64,000 bases of DNA from SSF53 sp036170535 (GTDB lineage Bacteria; Spirochaetota; Leptospiria; Leptospirales; Leptonemataceae): NCBI GenBank assembly GCA_036170535.1, contig JAVHPJ010000028.1, positions 3,587-67,586 of the forward strand, read 5' to 3'. Under the pieces are notes generated by a model. It did no database searches. It saw only the letters and a list, made by a program, of their open reading frames with translations, and was not told where the DNA came from. Below, piece after piece: positions 9,942 to 18,433 of the stretch. Each line of letters starts with the position of its first letter. The first letter of the stretch is position 1. The translations under genes and the position numbers were made by a program.

Positions 9942-10477
9942 TCCCCCGGATCCCCCGTTCCGGAAGCTTCGGCGGCGCGGCGCGCGGCCTCCGCACTTGC
10001 ACGCGCACGGGCGCGCGCGGCGTCCGGATTCGACGCCTCCGCAGCGGATTCCGGGCGGTCCGCTTCGTCGATGCGCAGCGCTTCCCCGCGCGCTTTCAGC
10101 TCAGCGTATTGTTGCGGCGTGAGGCAGCGCTGCACTTCGATCGTATTGCTGGTCACGCTCAAGGTCGTGCCCAGAAAAACGGACAACCACCAGTCGCCGC
10201 CGGTTTTGGTCTGGCGGAACAGATAGAGATACCGATCCTCTTCCGGAAAGAGTTCGCTTTCGTTTTGCCTGCCGAGTCGCAGCAGTCCAAAAAAGACATA
10301 ATACGCACGAGTACGCGCCGGAGTTTCGCATATATAACGCTGGCGGTTCGCCTGCCAGTCCATGCGCGTTCCCTGATACCAGGTGTCCGTCGATAACGAG
10401 CCGCAACCCGGCAGGCCAGCGACGCAGGTCGCCAGCGCGCCGGCCAGCAGGCGGGTTTCGAAGCAGGACAGTTTCAT
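9938..10477 (-). CDS. Putative lipoprotein, first gene of the SpoIIE operon
   Basis: The 179-residue protein starts MKLSCFETRLLAGALATCVA and reaches a candidate lipidation Cys25 after GLPG. A longer reading frame from 10624 lacks a signal-like N-terminus, so I chose the internal ATG. The middle contains YYVFFGLLRLGRQNESELFP and a hydrophobic WWLSVFLGTTLSVTSNTIEV stretch. The C-terminal 45 residues are an Ala/Arg/Glu-rich helix or coiled coil (ARARARASAEAARRAAEAS). The family is not recognised. It heads a run of four genes whose ends overlap. A TATAAT on the minus strand (complement at 10568-10573) could be its -10 element, but no convincing -35 was found. Confidence 0.65.
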   Translation of the reverse strand: MKLSCFETRLLAGALATCVAGLPGCGSLSTDTWYQGTRMDWQANRQRYICETPARTRAYYVFFGLLRLGRQNESELFPEEDRYLYLFRQTKTGGDWWLSVFLGTTLSVTSNTIEVQRCLTPQQYAELKARGEALRIDEADRPESAAEASNPDAARARARASAEAARRAAEASGTGDPGE

Positions 10478-10612
10478 ACGACGAAGGCTGGGCGCGGTCT
10501 GGCGCGGCTCAGGCTCGGTATGTGCAGCACGCGCTTCGGGCGCAAGCAGAGTACCGCGCCCATGGAAATTATAGGTTGTCCGATTCGTCTCGATTTGTTC
10601 GGCTGCTGCGTG

Positions 10613-11383
10613 ATGGGCCCGCACAACCTTCCCGGGCGCAGGAATGCGATACTGCTGAGCGGCGGCGTTGCAGCTGCGTGTCTGTTACTCAGTGCGTCCT
10701 GCAGCGGCTTCTGGACGGGCGTAGGCGTCGCGTCCGCCGAATCGTCGACCGAATCGAGCGCCGTTCTTGCGTTGTCTTCCGCGCTGCTGGCCGGAGGCCT
10801 GAGCGACGTAAATCCGGCGCTGGCGCCGGCGCCGCGTGAGTTTTATTTTCTTTATGTTACAGATCAACTTGTTCCGGGAAATTTCGAGGACGCTCTGCCA
10901 GGCGTCGTAAACGGCAACGGCCTCGACGAAGCGGACGGGCTTTGCAATTCGGATCCCAAGCGACCGGATGTCAGCGCGACCTACCGGGCGCTTTTCAGCG
11001 ACGGGGTGCGTCGAATTGCAACGACGACCGCCAATTGCGATCCCGCCTGCACCGGCCAGAACGAGTGGCCTCTGGCGGCAAACGCGGAGTATCGGTTAGC
11101 GAACGGCACGCCGATTCTACGCACGGAGACCGGCGGGATAGTGCGTTTTGATCAAGGACGTACGATTTTGAATGTGTTGTCGGGTTCGACGCTCAACTAC
11201 TGGAGCGGATTACATGGCGATTGGACTCCGAGCGGTCACAACTGTTCCACGTATACAAACCCAACCAATCAGTCAGCGTTGGGTCTGGCCTCGGCGCTAT
11301 CGGATCAATTTATCTACGACAGCGGACTCGGGCCGTCGATTTGCAACAATCTGCGGCCGCTTTTGTGCGTAGAAGTTCGTTAG
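10613..11383 (+). CDS. DUF1554 domain lipoprotein
   Basis: The 256-residue protein begins with a signal peptide and a lipobox (LLLSASC, Cys30). The mature part carries the DUF1554 pattern known mainly from Leptospira surface lipoproteins. That pattern is an opening FYFLYVTDQLVPGNFEDALP, then GLDEADGLCNSDPKRPDVSA, TYRALFSDGVRRIAT, ANAEYRLANGTPILRT, and a C-terminal part with paired Cys residues and WSGLHGDWTPSGHNC. Function in the family is unknown; several members are surface exposed. An upstream ATG at 10562 is in frame but gives a less typical signal peptide. It converges on serS, ending 4 nt inside it. Confidence 0.8.
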   Translation: MGPHNLPGRRNAILLSGGVAAACLLLSASCSGFWTGVGVASAESSTESSAVLALSSALLAGGLSDVNPALAPAPREFYFLYVTDQLVPGNFEDALPGVVNGNGLDEADGLCNSDPKRPDVSATYRALFSDGVRRIATTTANCDPACTGQNEWPLAANAEYRLANGTPILRTETGGIVRFDQGRTILNVLSGSTLNYWSGLHGDWTPSGHNCSTYTNPTNQSALGLASALSDQFIYDSGLGPSICNNLRPLLCVEVR

Positions 11384-12651
11384 CCGCGCTGGAAGTAGGG
11401 TTTGAGCGCGTCGGGAAGCGCGTAGCCGCCGTCTTGCAGCTGATAGTTTTCGAGTATCGCGCTCATGCAGCGTCCCGCTGCCACGCCCGAACCGTTCAGC
11501 GTGTGCACAAAAGCCGTCTTCGCTTTCGAATCTTTGCCCTTGTAGCGAATCATGCCGCGCCGCGCCTGGTAGTCGCGGCAGTTGGATACGGAAGAAATTT
11601 CCAGCCAACGATCCAGGCCGGGCATCCACACTTCAAGATCGTAGGTCTTGGCAGCTGTCGCGCCTATATCGCCCGAGCACAATTGCATGACGCGATACGG
11701 CAGGCCCAGACGGCGCAGCACTTCTTCGGCGTGGTTTAACATTTCCTCGTGCAGTTTTTCCGATTCCTCCGGATGAACCAGTTGCACCAGTTCCACCTTT
11801 TGGAATTGATGCACGCGCACCAGGCCGCGCGTGTCACGTCCCGCGGCGCCCGCCTCGCGGCGAAAGCAGGAAGTCGCGGCTGTTAGTCGAATCGGAAGTT
11901 CGTCTTCCGCAATAATCGCTTCCCGGTACAGGTTGACCAGGGGCACTTCGGCCGTCGGGATCAGCGAAAGACCGTCGCGTTCGAGCGTGTAATATTCGCC
12001 GCGAAATTTGGGGAACTGACCTGTTGTCACCATCGCCGCGTCGTTCACCAGGATGGGCACCCACGTTTCACTGTAGCCGAACTGCGTTGTATGCAGATCG
12101 AGCATGAAGTTTATGATCGCCCGTTCCAGTCGCGCCAGTTCGCCGCGATAGACATAAAAGCGCGAACCGGCGAGCTTGACGCCGCTTTCAAAGTCAAGCG
12201 AGCCCATCGCTTCACCGATTTCGTAGTGTGCGCGCGGCTTAAAATCAAAGGTCGGCTTCGCTCCTGCCTCGCGCACCAACTTGTTTCCGCTGGCGTCGTC
12301 GCCGTCAGGCGTAGTCGGATCCAGCCAGTTGGGGAGGCCGAGGACGATTTCCTGCATCTTTTCTTCGAGCGCCGTTTGTTCGGCTTCGAGGCGGGCAATG
12401 TCGTCGCCCAGGTTTTTCACTTCGCCTTTGCGCTTTTCGGCCGCGTCTTTTTCGCCCTTCTGGATCAGCGCGCCGATTTCCTTGCTGGCCGCGTTCCTTT
12501 CGGCGCGCAGATCATTGACTTTGCGAATCGCCGTACGCGTCGCTTCAATCAGGGATTTGAGTTCGCCGGTGTTCAGAGACTCATTGCGTCGTTTTCGCAA
12601 GAGTTCATCGAGTTCTTCGGGCTTATCCTGGAGCAGTTTCAGATCGAGCAT
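11380..12651 (-). CDS. serS: Seryl-tRNA synthetase
   Basis: SerRS charges tRNA-Ser, and the 423-residue length is standard for the bacterial enzyme. Residues 1-100 form the long tRNA-binding coiled coil (TIRKVNDLRAERNAASKEIG and following). The class II core has motif 2 in CFRREAGAAGRDTRGLVRVH with the preceding TSEVP-like site written as TAEVPLVNLY. Motif 3 is in WLEISSVSNCRDYQARRG followed by VHTLNGSGVAAGRCMSAILE. It lies 15 bp downstream of tatD on the same strand, so the two are probably cotranscribed. Nothing is unusual in it. Confidence 0.97.
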   Translation of the reverse strand: MLDLKLLQDKPEELDELLRKRRNESLNTGELKSLIEATRTAIRKVNDLRAERNAASKEIGALIQKGEKDAAEKRKGEVKNLGDDIARLEAEQTALEEKMQEIVLGLPNWLDPTTPDGDDASGNKLVREAGAKPTFDFKPRAHYEIGEAMGSLDFESGVKLAGSRFYVYRGELARLERAIINFMLDLHTTQFGYSETWVPILVNDAAMVTTGQFPKFRGEYYTLERDGLSLIPTAEVPLVNLYREAIIAEDELPIRLTAATSCFRREAGAAGRDTRGLVRVHQFQKVELVQLVHPEESEKLHEEMLNHAEEVLRRLGLPYRVMQLCSGDIGATAAKTYDLEVWMPGLDRWLEISSVSNCRDYQARRGMIRYKGKDSKAKTAFVHTLNGSGVAAGRCMSAILENYQLQDGGYALPDALKPYFQRG

Positions 12652-12666
12652 GGATTTATCTCTGAT

Positions 12667-13509
12667 TCAAAGTTCGTTCTTGAGGCGGATGAACCGTTCG
12701 GAATTGCGCAATACGGCGGCTTTAACAGCTTCGGGGTCTTCGCCGTTCTTTTCTGCGCGCAGTTTCGCCAGAAATTCCAGAGTGTAGGTCACAAAAGCCG
12801 GCTGATTGGTCTGGCCGCGTTTCGGATTGGGCGCGAGAAACGGCGCATCCGTTTCCACCATCAAGCAGTCCAGGGGCAGCGCAACAGCGCCCTGTTGTAC
12901 GTGCGGCGCATTCTTAAAAGTAAGTACGCCGCTGTAAGATACAAACCACCCCAGCTCTACAAATGGCGCCGCTTCCCGTTCCGTATAAGTGTAACAATGC
13001 AGCACGCCGCGCACCCCGGGGAAGCGCCGCACGATTTCGAGCGCGTCGACTGCGGTGGCGATCCGATCCGGATTGTAGACCCGATCATCGCGCAAGTGCA
13101 CTACGACCGGCAGCTTCAGCTCGAGAGCCAGCGCGAGATGGCGCTCGAAACTCGCCTTCTGTTCGCGCACATGTTCTGTGGTGTGGAAATAGTCGAGTCC
13201 GGTTTCACCCAGACCGAGGAACTCAGGTTCGTCGCGACACTCGCGTGCGATGGCGAAGATATCGTCCAGCTCGGCTATCTGCGGCGCCGACTCGGGGTGC
13301 AGGCCCGCCGTCCAGTAGTAGCGCAGGCCCGATGCGCCGGTGCGCCGAGCCCGGGCCAGGTTGCGATTGTAGCGCGCGGATTCCAGTGCGGTGGAAATCT
13401 GAACGACGGCGCGTACGCCGGCCGCCTCGGCGTTCTGCAGCGCGTCCTCGGCGCTCACGCCCTCCCGGGCCGTCAGGTCCAGGTGGCAGTGCGTATCGAT
13501 CACAGCCAT
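12667..13509 (-). CDS. tatD: TatD-family metal-dependent DNase
   Basis: The 280-residue protein is a TatD-type TIM-barrel hydrolase. Metal-ligand motifs are visible: DTHCHLD at the N-terminus, GLGETGLDYFHT, VVHLRDD, and MVETDAPFLAPNPKRG near the C-terminus. Family members act as 3'-5' exonucleases and related phosphoesterases. I placed the start at the ATG of MAVIDTHCHLD, complement ending at 13509. The frame remains open for 72 codons upstream, but those would overlap creB on the other strand. The gap to the divergent creB start is 78 bp and must hold both promoters. Confidence 0.9.
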   Translation of the reverse strand: MAVIDTHCHLDLTAREGVSAEDALQNAEAAGVRAVVQISTALESARYNRNLARARRTGASGLRYYWTAGLHPESAPQIAELDDIFAIARECRDEPEFLGLGETGLDYFHTTEHVREQKASFERHLALALELKLPVVVHLRDDRVYNPDRIATAVDALEIVRRFPGVRGVLHCYTYTEREAAPFVELGWFVSYSGVLTFKNAPHVQQGAVALPLDCLMVETDAPFLAPNPKRGQTNQPAFVTYTLEFLAKLRAEKNGEDPEAVKAAVLRNSERFIRLKNEL

Positions 13510-13587
13510 GTCGGACTCAGCCGTCAAACGCCCGCGGCGGTCAATGAAAAGCTTGACGGGTCTTCGAATTGTGGAGCGCGCTATTGC

Positions 13588-14307
13588 GTGCAGCGGCGCG
13601 CGCTGATATTCGAAGACGAGCCCGCGATCGCGGATGCAATACTCTACGCATTTAGCGGCGAAGGGTATGCAACGGCGCACGCTTCCCTGGCGGAACGCGG
13701 CCTCAGTCTGCTGGAAACTGAGCAATTTGATCTGGTCGTCCTGGATCTCGGTTTGCCGGATCAGAATGGTTTTGACGTATTGCGCGAAATCCGTCGCCGC
13801 GACGAACTGATGCCGGTCATTATTCTGAGCGCGCGGGCAGACGAAGTGGATCGGGTGCTCGGACTGGAACTTGGCGCCGACGATTACATCACCAAACCCT
13901 TCAGCCCGCGCGAATTAACGGCGCGTGCGCGGGCGCTCCTGCGTCGCATTGAAAAGATCGCCGGCCATCAGGCGGATGTTTCGCCGTCGACAGTCGCATC
14001 CGCGTCGCCGTCGGCCGGGCCGTTCGAGCTTAACGAAGAAAAAACGCAGATTCGCTATTGCGGCCAGGCGCTGCAGCTTTCACGCTATGAATACCGCTTG
14101 CTGTCGCTGTTGGTGCGTCATCCGGGCTGGATTTTTTCGCGCGATCGAATTCTCGACCTGGTCTGGGACGAGACCGCCGACAGTTTTGATCGCACGGTCG
14201 ACGCCCATGTGAAGACCCTGCGTGCGAAACTGCGGGCGGTCAACGATTCGCTTGATCCGATACTCACCCATCGCGGCCTGGGTTACGCCCTGCGGGAGGA
14301 CCTGTGA
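13588..14307 (+). CDS. creB: OmpR-family response regulator, CreB-like
   Basis: The 239-residue protein has a receiver domain (residues 1-118) and an OmpR/PhoB winged helix (about 145-239). Asp53 in VVLDLGLPDQNG is the phosphorylation site, with acidic residues at 9-11, conserved Thr/Ser in IILSARAD, and Lys in YITKPFSP. The DNA-binding domain ends with DAHVKTLRAKLRAV and HRGLGYALRE. Its position directly before a CreC-like kinase and a CreD protein, plus a cre-tag before creD, supports the name. The start is GTG 13588, with GGAG 11 bp upstream. Upstream codons in this frame run antisense through tatD and serS and are not part of the gene. Its stop overlaps the creC GTG by 4 nt. Confidence 0.88.
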   Translation: MQRRALIFEDEPAIADAILYAFSGEGYATAHASLAERGLSLLETEQFDLVVLDLGLPDQNGFDVLREIRRRDELMPVIILSARADEVDRVLGLELGADDYITKPFSPRELTARARALLRRIEKIAGHQADVSPSTVASASPSAGPFELNEEKTQIRYCGQALQLSRYEYRLLSLLVRHPGWIFSRDRILDLVWDETADSFDRTVDAHVKTLRAKLRAVNDSLDPILTHRGLGYALREDL

Positions 14308-15745
14308 AAATTCGCACGCGCTTACTTCTCGGTTTTTTTTTGTCGCAACGCTCGGCTTGTATTTTCTGACCGACTCGTTGCTGGAAGAAATCCGACCGCG
14401 CTATCTGGAAGCCGTTGAAGAGTCCTTGAACGACTCGGCTCACTTCATGGCGAGTCTGATTGAAACGCGTCTGGGGCCGGAGGGGGCGATAAATCCTGAA
14501 ATTCTGACGGAGACCTTTCGTCAGGCGCGCGAGCGGCGGTTCGCTGCGCGCATCTATAATGTGGAAAAGACGCAGATCTCGCTCGAAGCCTATGTGACCG
14601 ATGCGCGCGGCGTAGTATTGTTCGATTCGCGCGGCCTTGCGCAGGGCCTGGATTATTCGCGCTGGCGCGACGTGGCGCTCACCTTGAAGGGCGGCTACGG
14701 GGCGCGCAGCACCCGCGGCGACCCGGCCGATCCCGCTTCCAGCGTGCTGCATGTGGCCGCGCCGATTCGCTATCAGGGACGGATCGTCGGCGTCGTGTCG
14801 GCGGCCAAACCGGTGGATAGCGTCACGCCCTTCATGGACGCCGCGCGCGCGCGGATGATTCAACTGGGCGCCGTCACAACGCTCGGCCGGGTTGGTCTGG
14901 GGTTGCTGGTTTGGCTGTGGATAACGCGCCCGCTGGAACGACTCGAACGTTATGTGCGTCGCTTGCAAAACGGCGAACGCCCGCGCCCGCTGCGTCTGGG
15001 AAAAAATGAAATCGGTCGCGTGGCGGAAGCCTTTGAGGATCTGCGCACGCAGCTTGAGGGTCGCAAATACGCGGAAGAGTACGTGCAACACCTGACGCAC
15101 GAAATTAAAAGCCCGATGGCGGCGATTCGCGCGGCGGCGGAATTGCTCGAAGAGGATCCGCCGCCGGACTCGCGTCGTAAATTTCTGGAAAATATTCGCA
15201 ATCAATGCCAGCGCGCGACGGAGATCGTGCAGCGTCTGCTGGAACTGGCGGCCCTGGAAAATAAGAAGTCGCTCGAAGCGCCGCGGGACATTGACTTTGT
15301 CGCACTGGTTAAGGCCGCCCTCGAATCGGTGACATCCCGCGCTGCGCAAAAACGCGTCGAACTGCGAATCGCCGCGCCGGACGCCTGCGCGCTGAGCGGC
15401 GACGCATTTCTGCTGAGTCGCGCCGTGATGAATCTGCTGGAAAACGCGCTGGATTTCAGTCCGCCGGGCGGGGCGATCGAGGCGCGCATACAGCGGAGCG
15501 AAAGCGGCGTTGAGCTGCAAATTCTCGACGAAGGTCCCGGCATACCCGACTACGCTCTGCCGCGCGCTTTTGAGCGCTTCTTTTCGCTGCCGCGGCCGGA
15601 CAGCGCCGCGCGCGGCGTGGGACTGGGTCTGCCGTTCGTGCGCGAAACTGCGCTATTGCATCATGGCGAAGCGCGTCTGGAGAATCGGCCGGGCGGCGGG
15701 GCCAGTGCGCTCCTGCGGCTGGGCTTCACGCAGACTTCACAATAG
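14304..15745 (+). CDS. creC: CreC-like sensor histidine kinase with a frameshift in a T9 run
   Basis: From GTG 14304 (overlapping the creB stop) the frame reads MKIRTRLLLGFF and then shifts at nine T residues (14333-14341). Read straight through, it stops at 14367-14369. One extra T would give a continuous protein of about 480 residues, close to the 474 of E. coli CreC, whose N-terminus is similar (RLLLGYF). The body in the shifted frame has an extracytoplasmic part, a second membrane helix near 14860-14930, HAMP, and HisKA with His codon 15098-15100 in LTHEIKSP. It also carries a complete ATPase domain (NLLENALDFSP, DEGPGIPD, GVGLGLPFVRE). The intact downstream reading argues against an old pseudogene. 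The cause may be a sequencing error, phase variation or a -1 ribosomal shift. Confidence 0.8.
14333..14341 (+). repeat. T9 homopolymer at the creC frameshift
   Basis: Nine consecutive T residues lie in codons 10-13 of creC, exactly where the start frame must change to the frame of the kinase body. Such tracts are prone to slippage in replication and sequencing and can also serve as ribosomal slippery sites. Confidence 0.9.
15725..15740 (+). promoter_or_regulatory. cre-tag, predicted CreB binding site before creD
   Basis: TTCACGCAGACTTCAC fits exactly the cre-tag consensus TTCAC-N6-TTCAC described for CreB regulons in E. coli and Aeromonas. It overlaps the last codons of creC and sits 105 bp upstream of the creD ATG. 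Its position before the one gene expected to be CreB-controlled makes a chance match unlikely, though the direct repeat alone is only ten defined bases. Confidence 0.7.
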
Positions 15746-15844
15746 TTCCCCGCCAACTTCGCGCCCGCTTCCCATCAAACTCCCGCAGGCGCCCCCGAAT
15801 AGAGCAAATCGAATCACGGGCGAAAGGCCCGGAAAGAGGACTCT

Positions 15845-17194
15845 ATGCAATTTGCAGATACGCTACGCGGCTCCGTGCTCGCCAAAATCGCGGTCATTGG
15901 CGCCTTGACGCTCATCATGCTGATCCCGATTGCGCGCGTGGAATCGCTCATTCACGAGCGCGCCAACCGGCAGGCCGAGGCCGTGGCTGAGATCAGCTCC
16001 AAGTGGGGCGCCGGCCAGGCGATCGTTGGGCCGGTGCTCGTCGCCCCTTATCGTTCGACGTGGCGCGATGAAAACGGCAAGACTCAGGAACGCACGGAGC
16101 ATGCTGTGTTTCTGCCGGAAACTCTGCGCGTGGACGGCGATCTGGCGGCCGAGCGGCGCGCGCGCGGCATGTTTGAGACGGTGCTCTATACGGTGGATGC
16201 GAAGTTGCACGCCGAATTCGAGCCGCTGGATTTCGCCGGCATCGGCGTGAATCCGGCCAGCGTGCAGATGGATCGCGCGGTGCTGCTGTTTGGAATTACC
16301 GATGCAATCGGCATTCGCACGATCGAAGCGCGCTGGAACAACCGGTCGCTGACGATTAACCCGGGCGCCAGCGAAGGCGGTCTTTTTTCGAGCGGCGTTC
16401 ACGCCCGCGATTTGCGCCTGGCCGGCGGCGGTCGCTATGTTCTGGAAGCGGACGTCAAGCTGCAGGGCAGTTCACAGTTGAGTTTTGCGCCGCTCGGAAA
16501 GACGACCCTGGTGCGTCTGTCTTCGCCCTGGAAAGACCCCAGCTTTAACGGCGCGTTCTTGCCTTCGGAGCGCGAAGTGAGCGAGGACGGCTTCACGGCC
16601 CAATGGAACGTATCGTATTTTCAGCGCAACGCGCCCCAGAGCTGGGCCGGCGTCCAGGAAACCTATTCGAACGCGTTGCTTAATTCCGTTTTCGGCGTGA
16701 GCCTGTTTTTACCGGCGGATTCTTATCAGCAGAGCGAACGCGCCGTCAAATATTCGCTCTTGTTCATCGGGCTCACATTCCTCGCGTTCTTTCTGTTTGA
16801 AGTGTTCTTCAAGCTGGGCATTCACCCGTTTCAGTACCTGCTGGTGGGCGCCGGCATTGTGATCTTCTATGTGCTGCTGCTGGCGATCTCGGAACACGCG
16901 GGCTTCTTTGCGGCCTACGTCTGTGCGGCGCTGGCGACCACGGCGCTCATTACGGCGTACTGCATGAAAACGCTCCAGAACAAAAAGCGGGCCGGCGTTA
17001 TGGCCGGACTGCTATCGGGCCTCTATGTCTACCTGTTTGCCACCCTGGCCAGCGAAGACCTTTCATTGCTCCTGGGGGCGATCGTACTTTTTGCAGGATT
17101 GGGACTGGTGATGTTCCTGACGCGCAACATCGATTGGTACACCCTGCGTCTGGCGCGCGACGACGCAGAGCAGACCGGCGAAAAACAGGCCTGA
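15845..17194 (+). CDS. creD: CreD-family inner membrane protein
   Basis: The 449-residue protein matches CreD in length and plan. It has an N-terminal membrane helix, the signature SLIHERANRQAEAVAEISSK and WGAGQAIVGPVLVAPY, and a large periplasmic beta-rich domain (about 50-300). Five or six C-terminal membrane helices then run from SLLFIGLTFLAFFLFEVFFK to the end. CreD is linked to cell-envelope integrity and, in other bacteria, to responses to beta-lactams; its biochemical role is not known. A GAGGA ribosome-binding site lies 5 bp before ATG 15845. A hairpin follows the stop, so creBCD appears to be a self-contained unit. Confidence 0.92.
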   Translation: MQFADTLRGSVLAKIAVIGALTLIMLIPIARVESLIHERANRQAEAVAEISSKWGAGQAIVGPVLVAPYRSTWRDENGKTQERTEHAVFLPETLRVDGDLAAERRARGMFETVLYTVDAKLHAEFEPLDFAGIGVNPASVQMDRAVLLFGITDAIGIRTIEARWNNRSLTINPGASEGGLFSSGVHARDLRLAGGGRYVLEADVKLQGSSQLSFAPLGKTTLVRLSSPWKDPSFNGAFLPSEREVSEDGFTAQWNVSYFQRNAPQSWAGVQETYSNALLNSVFGVSLFLPADSYQQSERAVKYSLLFIGLTFLAFFLFEVFFKLGIHPFQYLLVGAGIVIFYVLLLAISEHAGFFAAYVCAALATTALITAYCMKTLQNKKRAGVMAGLLSGLYVYLFATLASEDLSLLLGAIVLFAGLGLVMFLTRNIDWYTLRLARDDAEQTGEKQA

Positions 17195-17198
17195 GCGC

Positions 17199-17238
17199 CC
17201 GCTCCCCTGCGTGCGGCCCGCGCGGCGCCGGGGAGCGG
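17199..17238 (+). terminator. Hairpin after creD, possible terminator
   Basis: Nine-base perfect arms, CCGCTCCCC (17199-17207) and GGGGAGCGG (17230-17238), enclose a 22-nt GC-rich loop and are followed by only TTTC. The weak T tract makes intrinsic termination uncertain. Confidence 0.4.
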
Positions 17239-17305
17239 TTTCGACGACCGACTCAGATTGCGTCTTGCCTTCCGGACGAAGCGAATCAAATTCGCCCGGC
17301 AGGCT

Positions 17306-18433
17306 ATGGATCGCAAAGCTTTTCTAAAATCCTCAGGATTGGCCGCCGCCGCTCTATTGGGCGCCAGCGGCGCTGTTCAGTGTCGCCGCACTGCCTCCGC
17401 CGGCGGCGAACTCGACTTCAAAAAGAGTTTCCGTTGGAAGATGGTCACCACGTGGCCCAAGAATTTTCCCGGGCTGGGTACAGGCGCCAATCTACTCGCC
17501 GAAATCATTCAAAAAATGTCCGGCGGCCGTATTCGCGTGCGCGTTTATGCGGCTGGCGAACTGGTGCCCGCTTTTGAAACCTTTGATGCCGTCTCCGGAG
17601 GCACGGCGGAGCTGGGGCACGGAGCAGCTTATTATTGGAAGGGCAAAGTCGAGGCGGCGCAATTCTTCGCAGCTGTGCCCTTCGGTCTCAATGCGCAGGA
17701 CACGAACGCCTGGGTGCAGTACGGCGGCGGTCAGGAGCTCTGGGACGAACTGTACAAGCCTTTTAATCTCAAGCCCTTCTTATGCGGAAATACCGGCGCC
17801 CAAATGGGCGGCTGGTTTAATCGCGAGGTGCGCTCGCTGGCGGACTTTAACGGCCTGAAAATTCGCATGCCCGGACTCGGCGGCGACGTTTTGCGGCGGG
17901 CGGGCGCAACAGTTGTGACCCTGCCCGGCGGAGAGATCTTTCAGGCGTTGCAGAGCGGCGCCATTGATGCGGCCGAGTGGGTTGGGCCGTATAACGATCT
18001 GGCGTCCGGCTTTTACAAGGCCGCGCGCTACTACTACTGGCCGGGCTGGCAGGAGCCCGGCACGGCGATGGAATTAATCGTCAATCGTGAGGCGTACGAG
18101 TCGTTGCCGCGCGACTTGCAGGCGATTGTGAAGTACGCTTGCGCGGCGGCGAACGACGCAGTTCTGGCCGAGTCCTCTGCGCGCAACGCGACTTCGCTGA
18201 TCGAACTGGTCGAGAAACATCGCGTTCAACTGCGTCGCTTTCCGGACGAAGCGTTGAAAAAGCTGGAGGCCTACAGCCAGGAAACCGTCGCGGACATTGC
18301 AAAAAAGGATCCGCTTGCACAACGTATCTTTGATTCATACATGAAGTTTCGCAAGGGCGCATTCGAGTGGGACCGCATAGGCGAGGGCGGTTTCGCTCTG
18401 GCGCGCAGCCTGACCACGACGGAAACGAAATGA
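17306..18433 (+). CDS. TRAP transporter substrate-binding protein, TakP-like (DctP family)
   Basis: The 375-residue protein starts MDRKAFLKSSGLAAAALLGA, a Tat-like or lipoprotein-like leader with a Cys soon after (VQCRR). The mature part opens with FRWKMVTTWPKNFPGLGTGA, characteristic of TakP-type receptors that bind 2-oxo acids such as pyruvate. WFNREVRSLADFNGLKIRMP carries the conserved Arg that pairs with the ligand carboxylate in the family. AAEWVGPYNDLASGFYKAAR follows. ATG 17306 was chosen over an upstream in-frame ATG because it yields the leader. The stop overlaps the next start (ATGA), so the three TRAP genes form one operon. Confidence 0.88.
   Translation: MDRKAFLKSSGLAAAALLGASGAVQCRRTASAGGELDFKKSFRWKMVTTWPKNFPGLGTGANLLAEIIQKMSGGRIRVRVYAAGELVPAFETFDAVSGGTAELGHGAAYYWKGKVEAAQFFAAVPFGLNAQDTNAWVQYGGGQELWDELYKPFNLKPFLCGNTGAQMGGWFNREVRSLADFNGLKIRMPGLGGDVLRRAGATVVTLPGGEIFQALQSGAIDAAEWVGPYNDLASGFYKAARYYYWPGWQEPGTAMELIVNREAYESLPRDLQAIVKYACAAANDAVLAESSARNATSLIELVEKHRVQLRRFPDEALKKLEAYSQETVADIAKKDPLAQRIFDSYMKFRKGAFEWDRIGEGGFALARSLTTTETK

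Noticed and set aside
12091..13587. Open frame of about 500 codons running into creB
   Set aside because: It is antisense to serS and tatD, both clear genes; only the part from GTG 13588 has response-regulator sequence.
14264..15520. 418-codon frame opposite creC
   Set aside because: Arg-, Gln- and His-rich composition typical of the reverse of GC-rich coding sequence; no domain recognised and the kinase motifs are on the plus strand.
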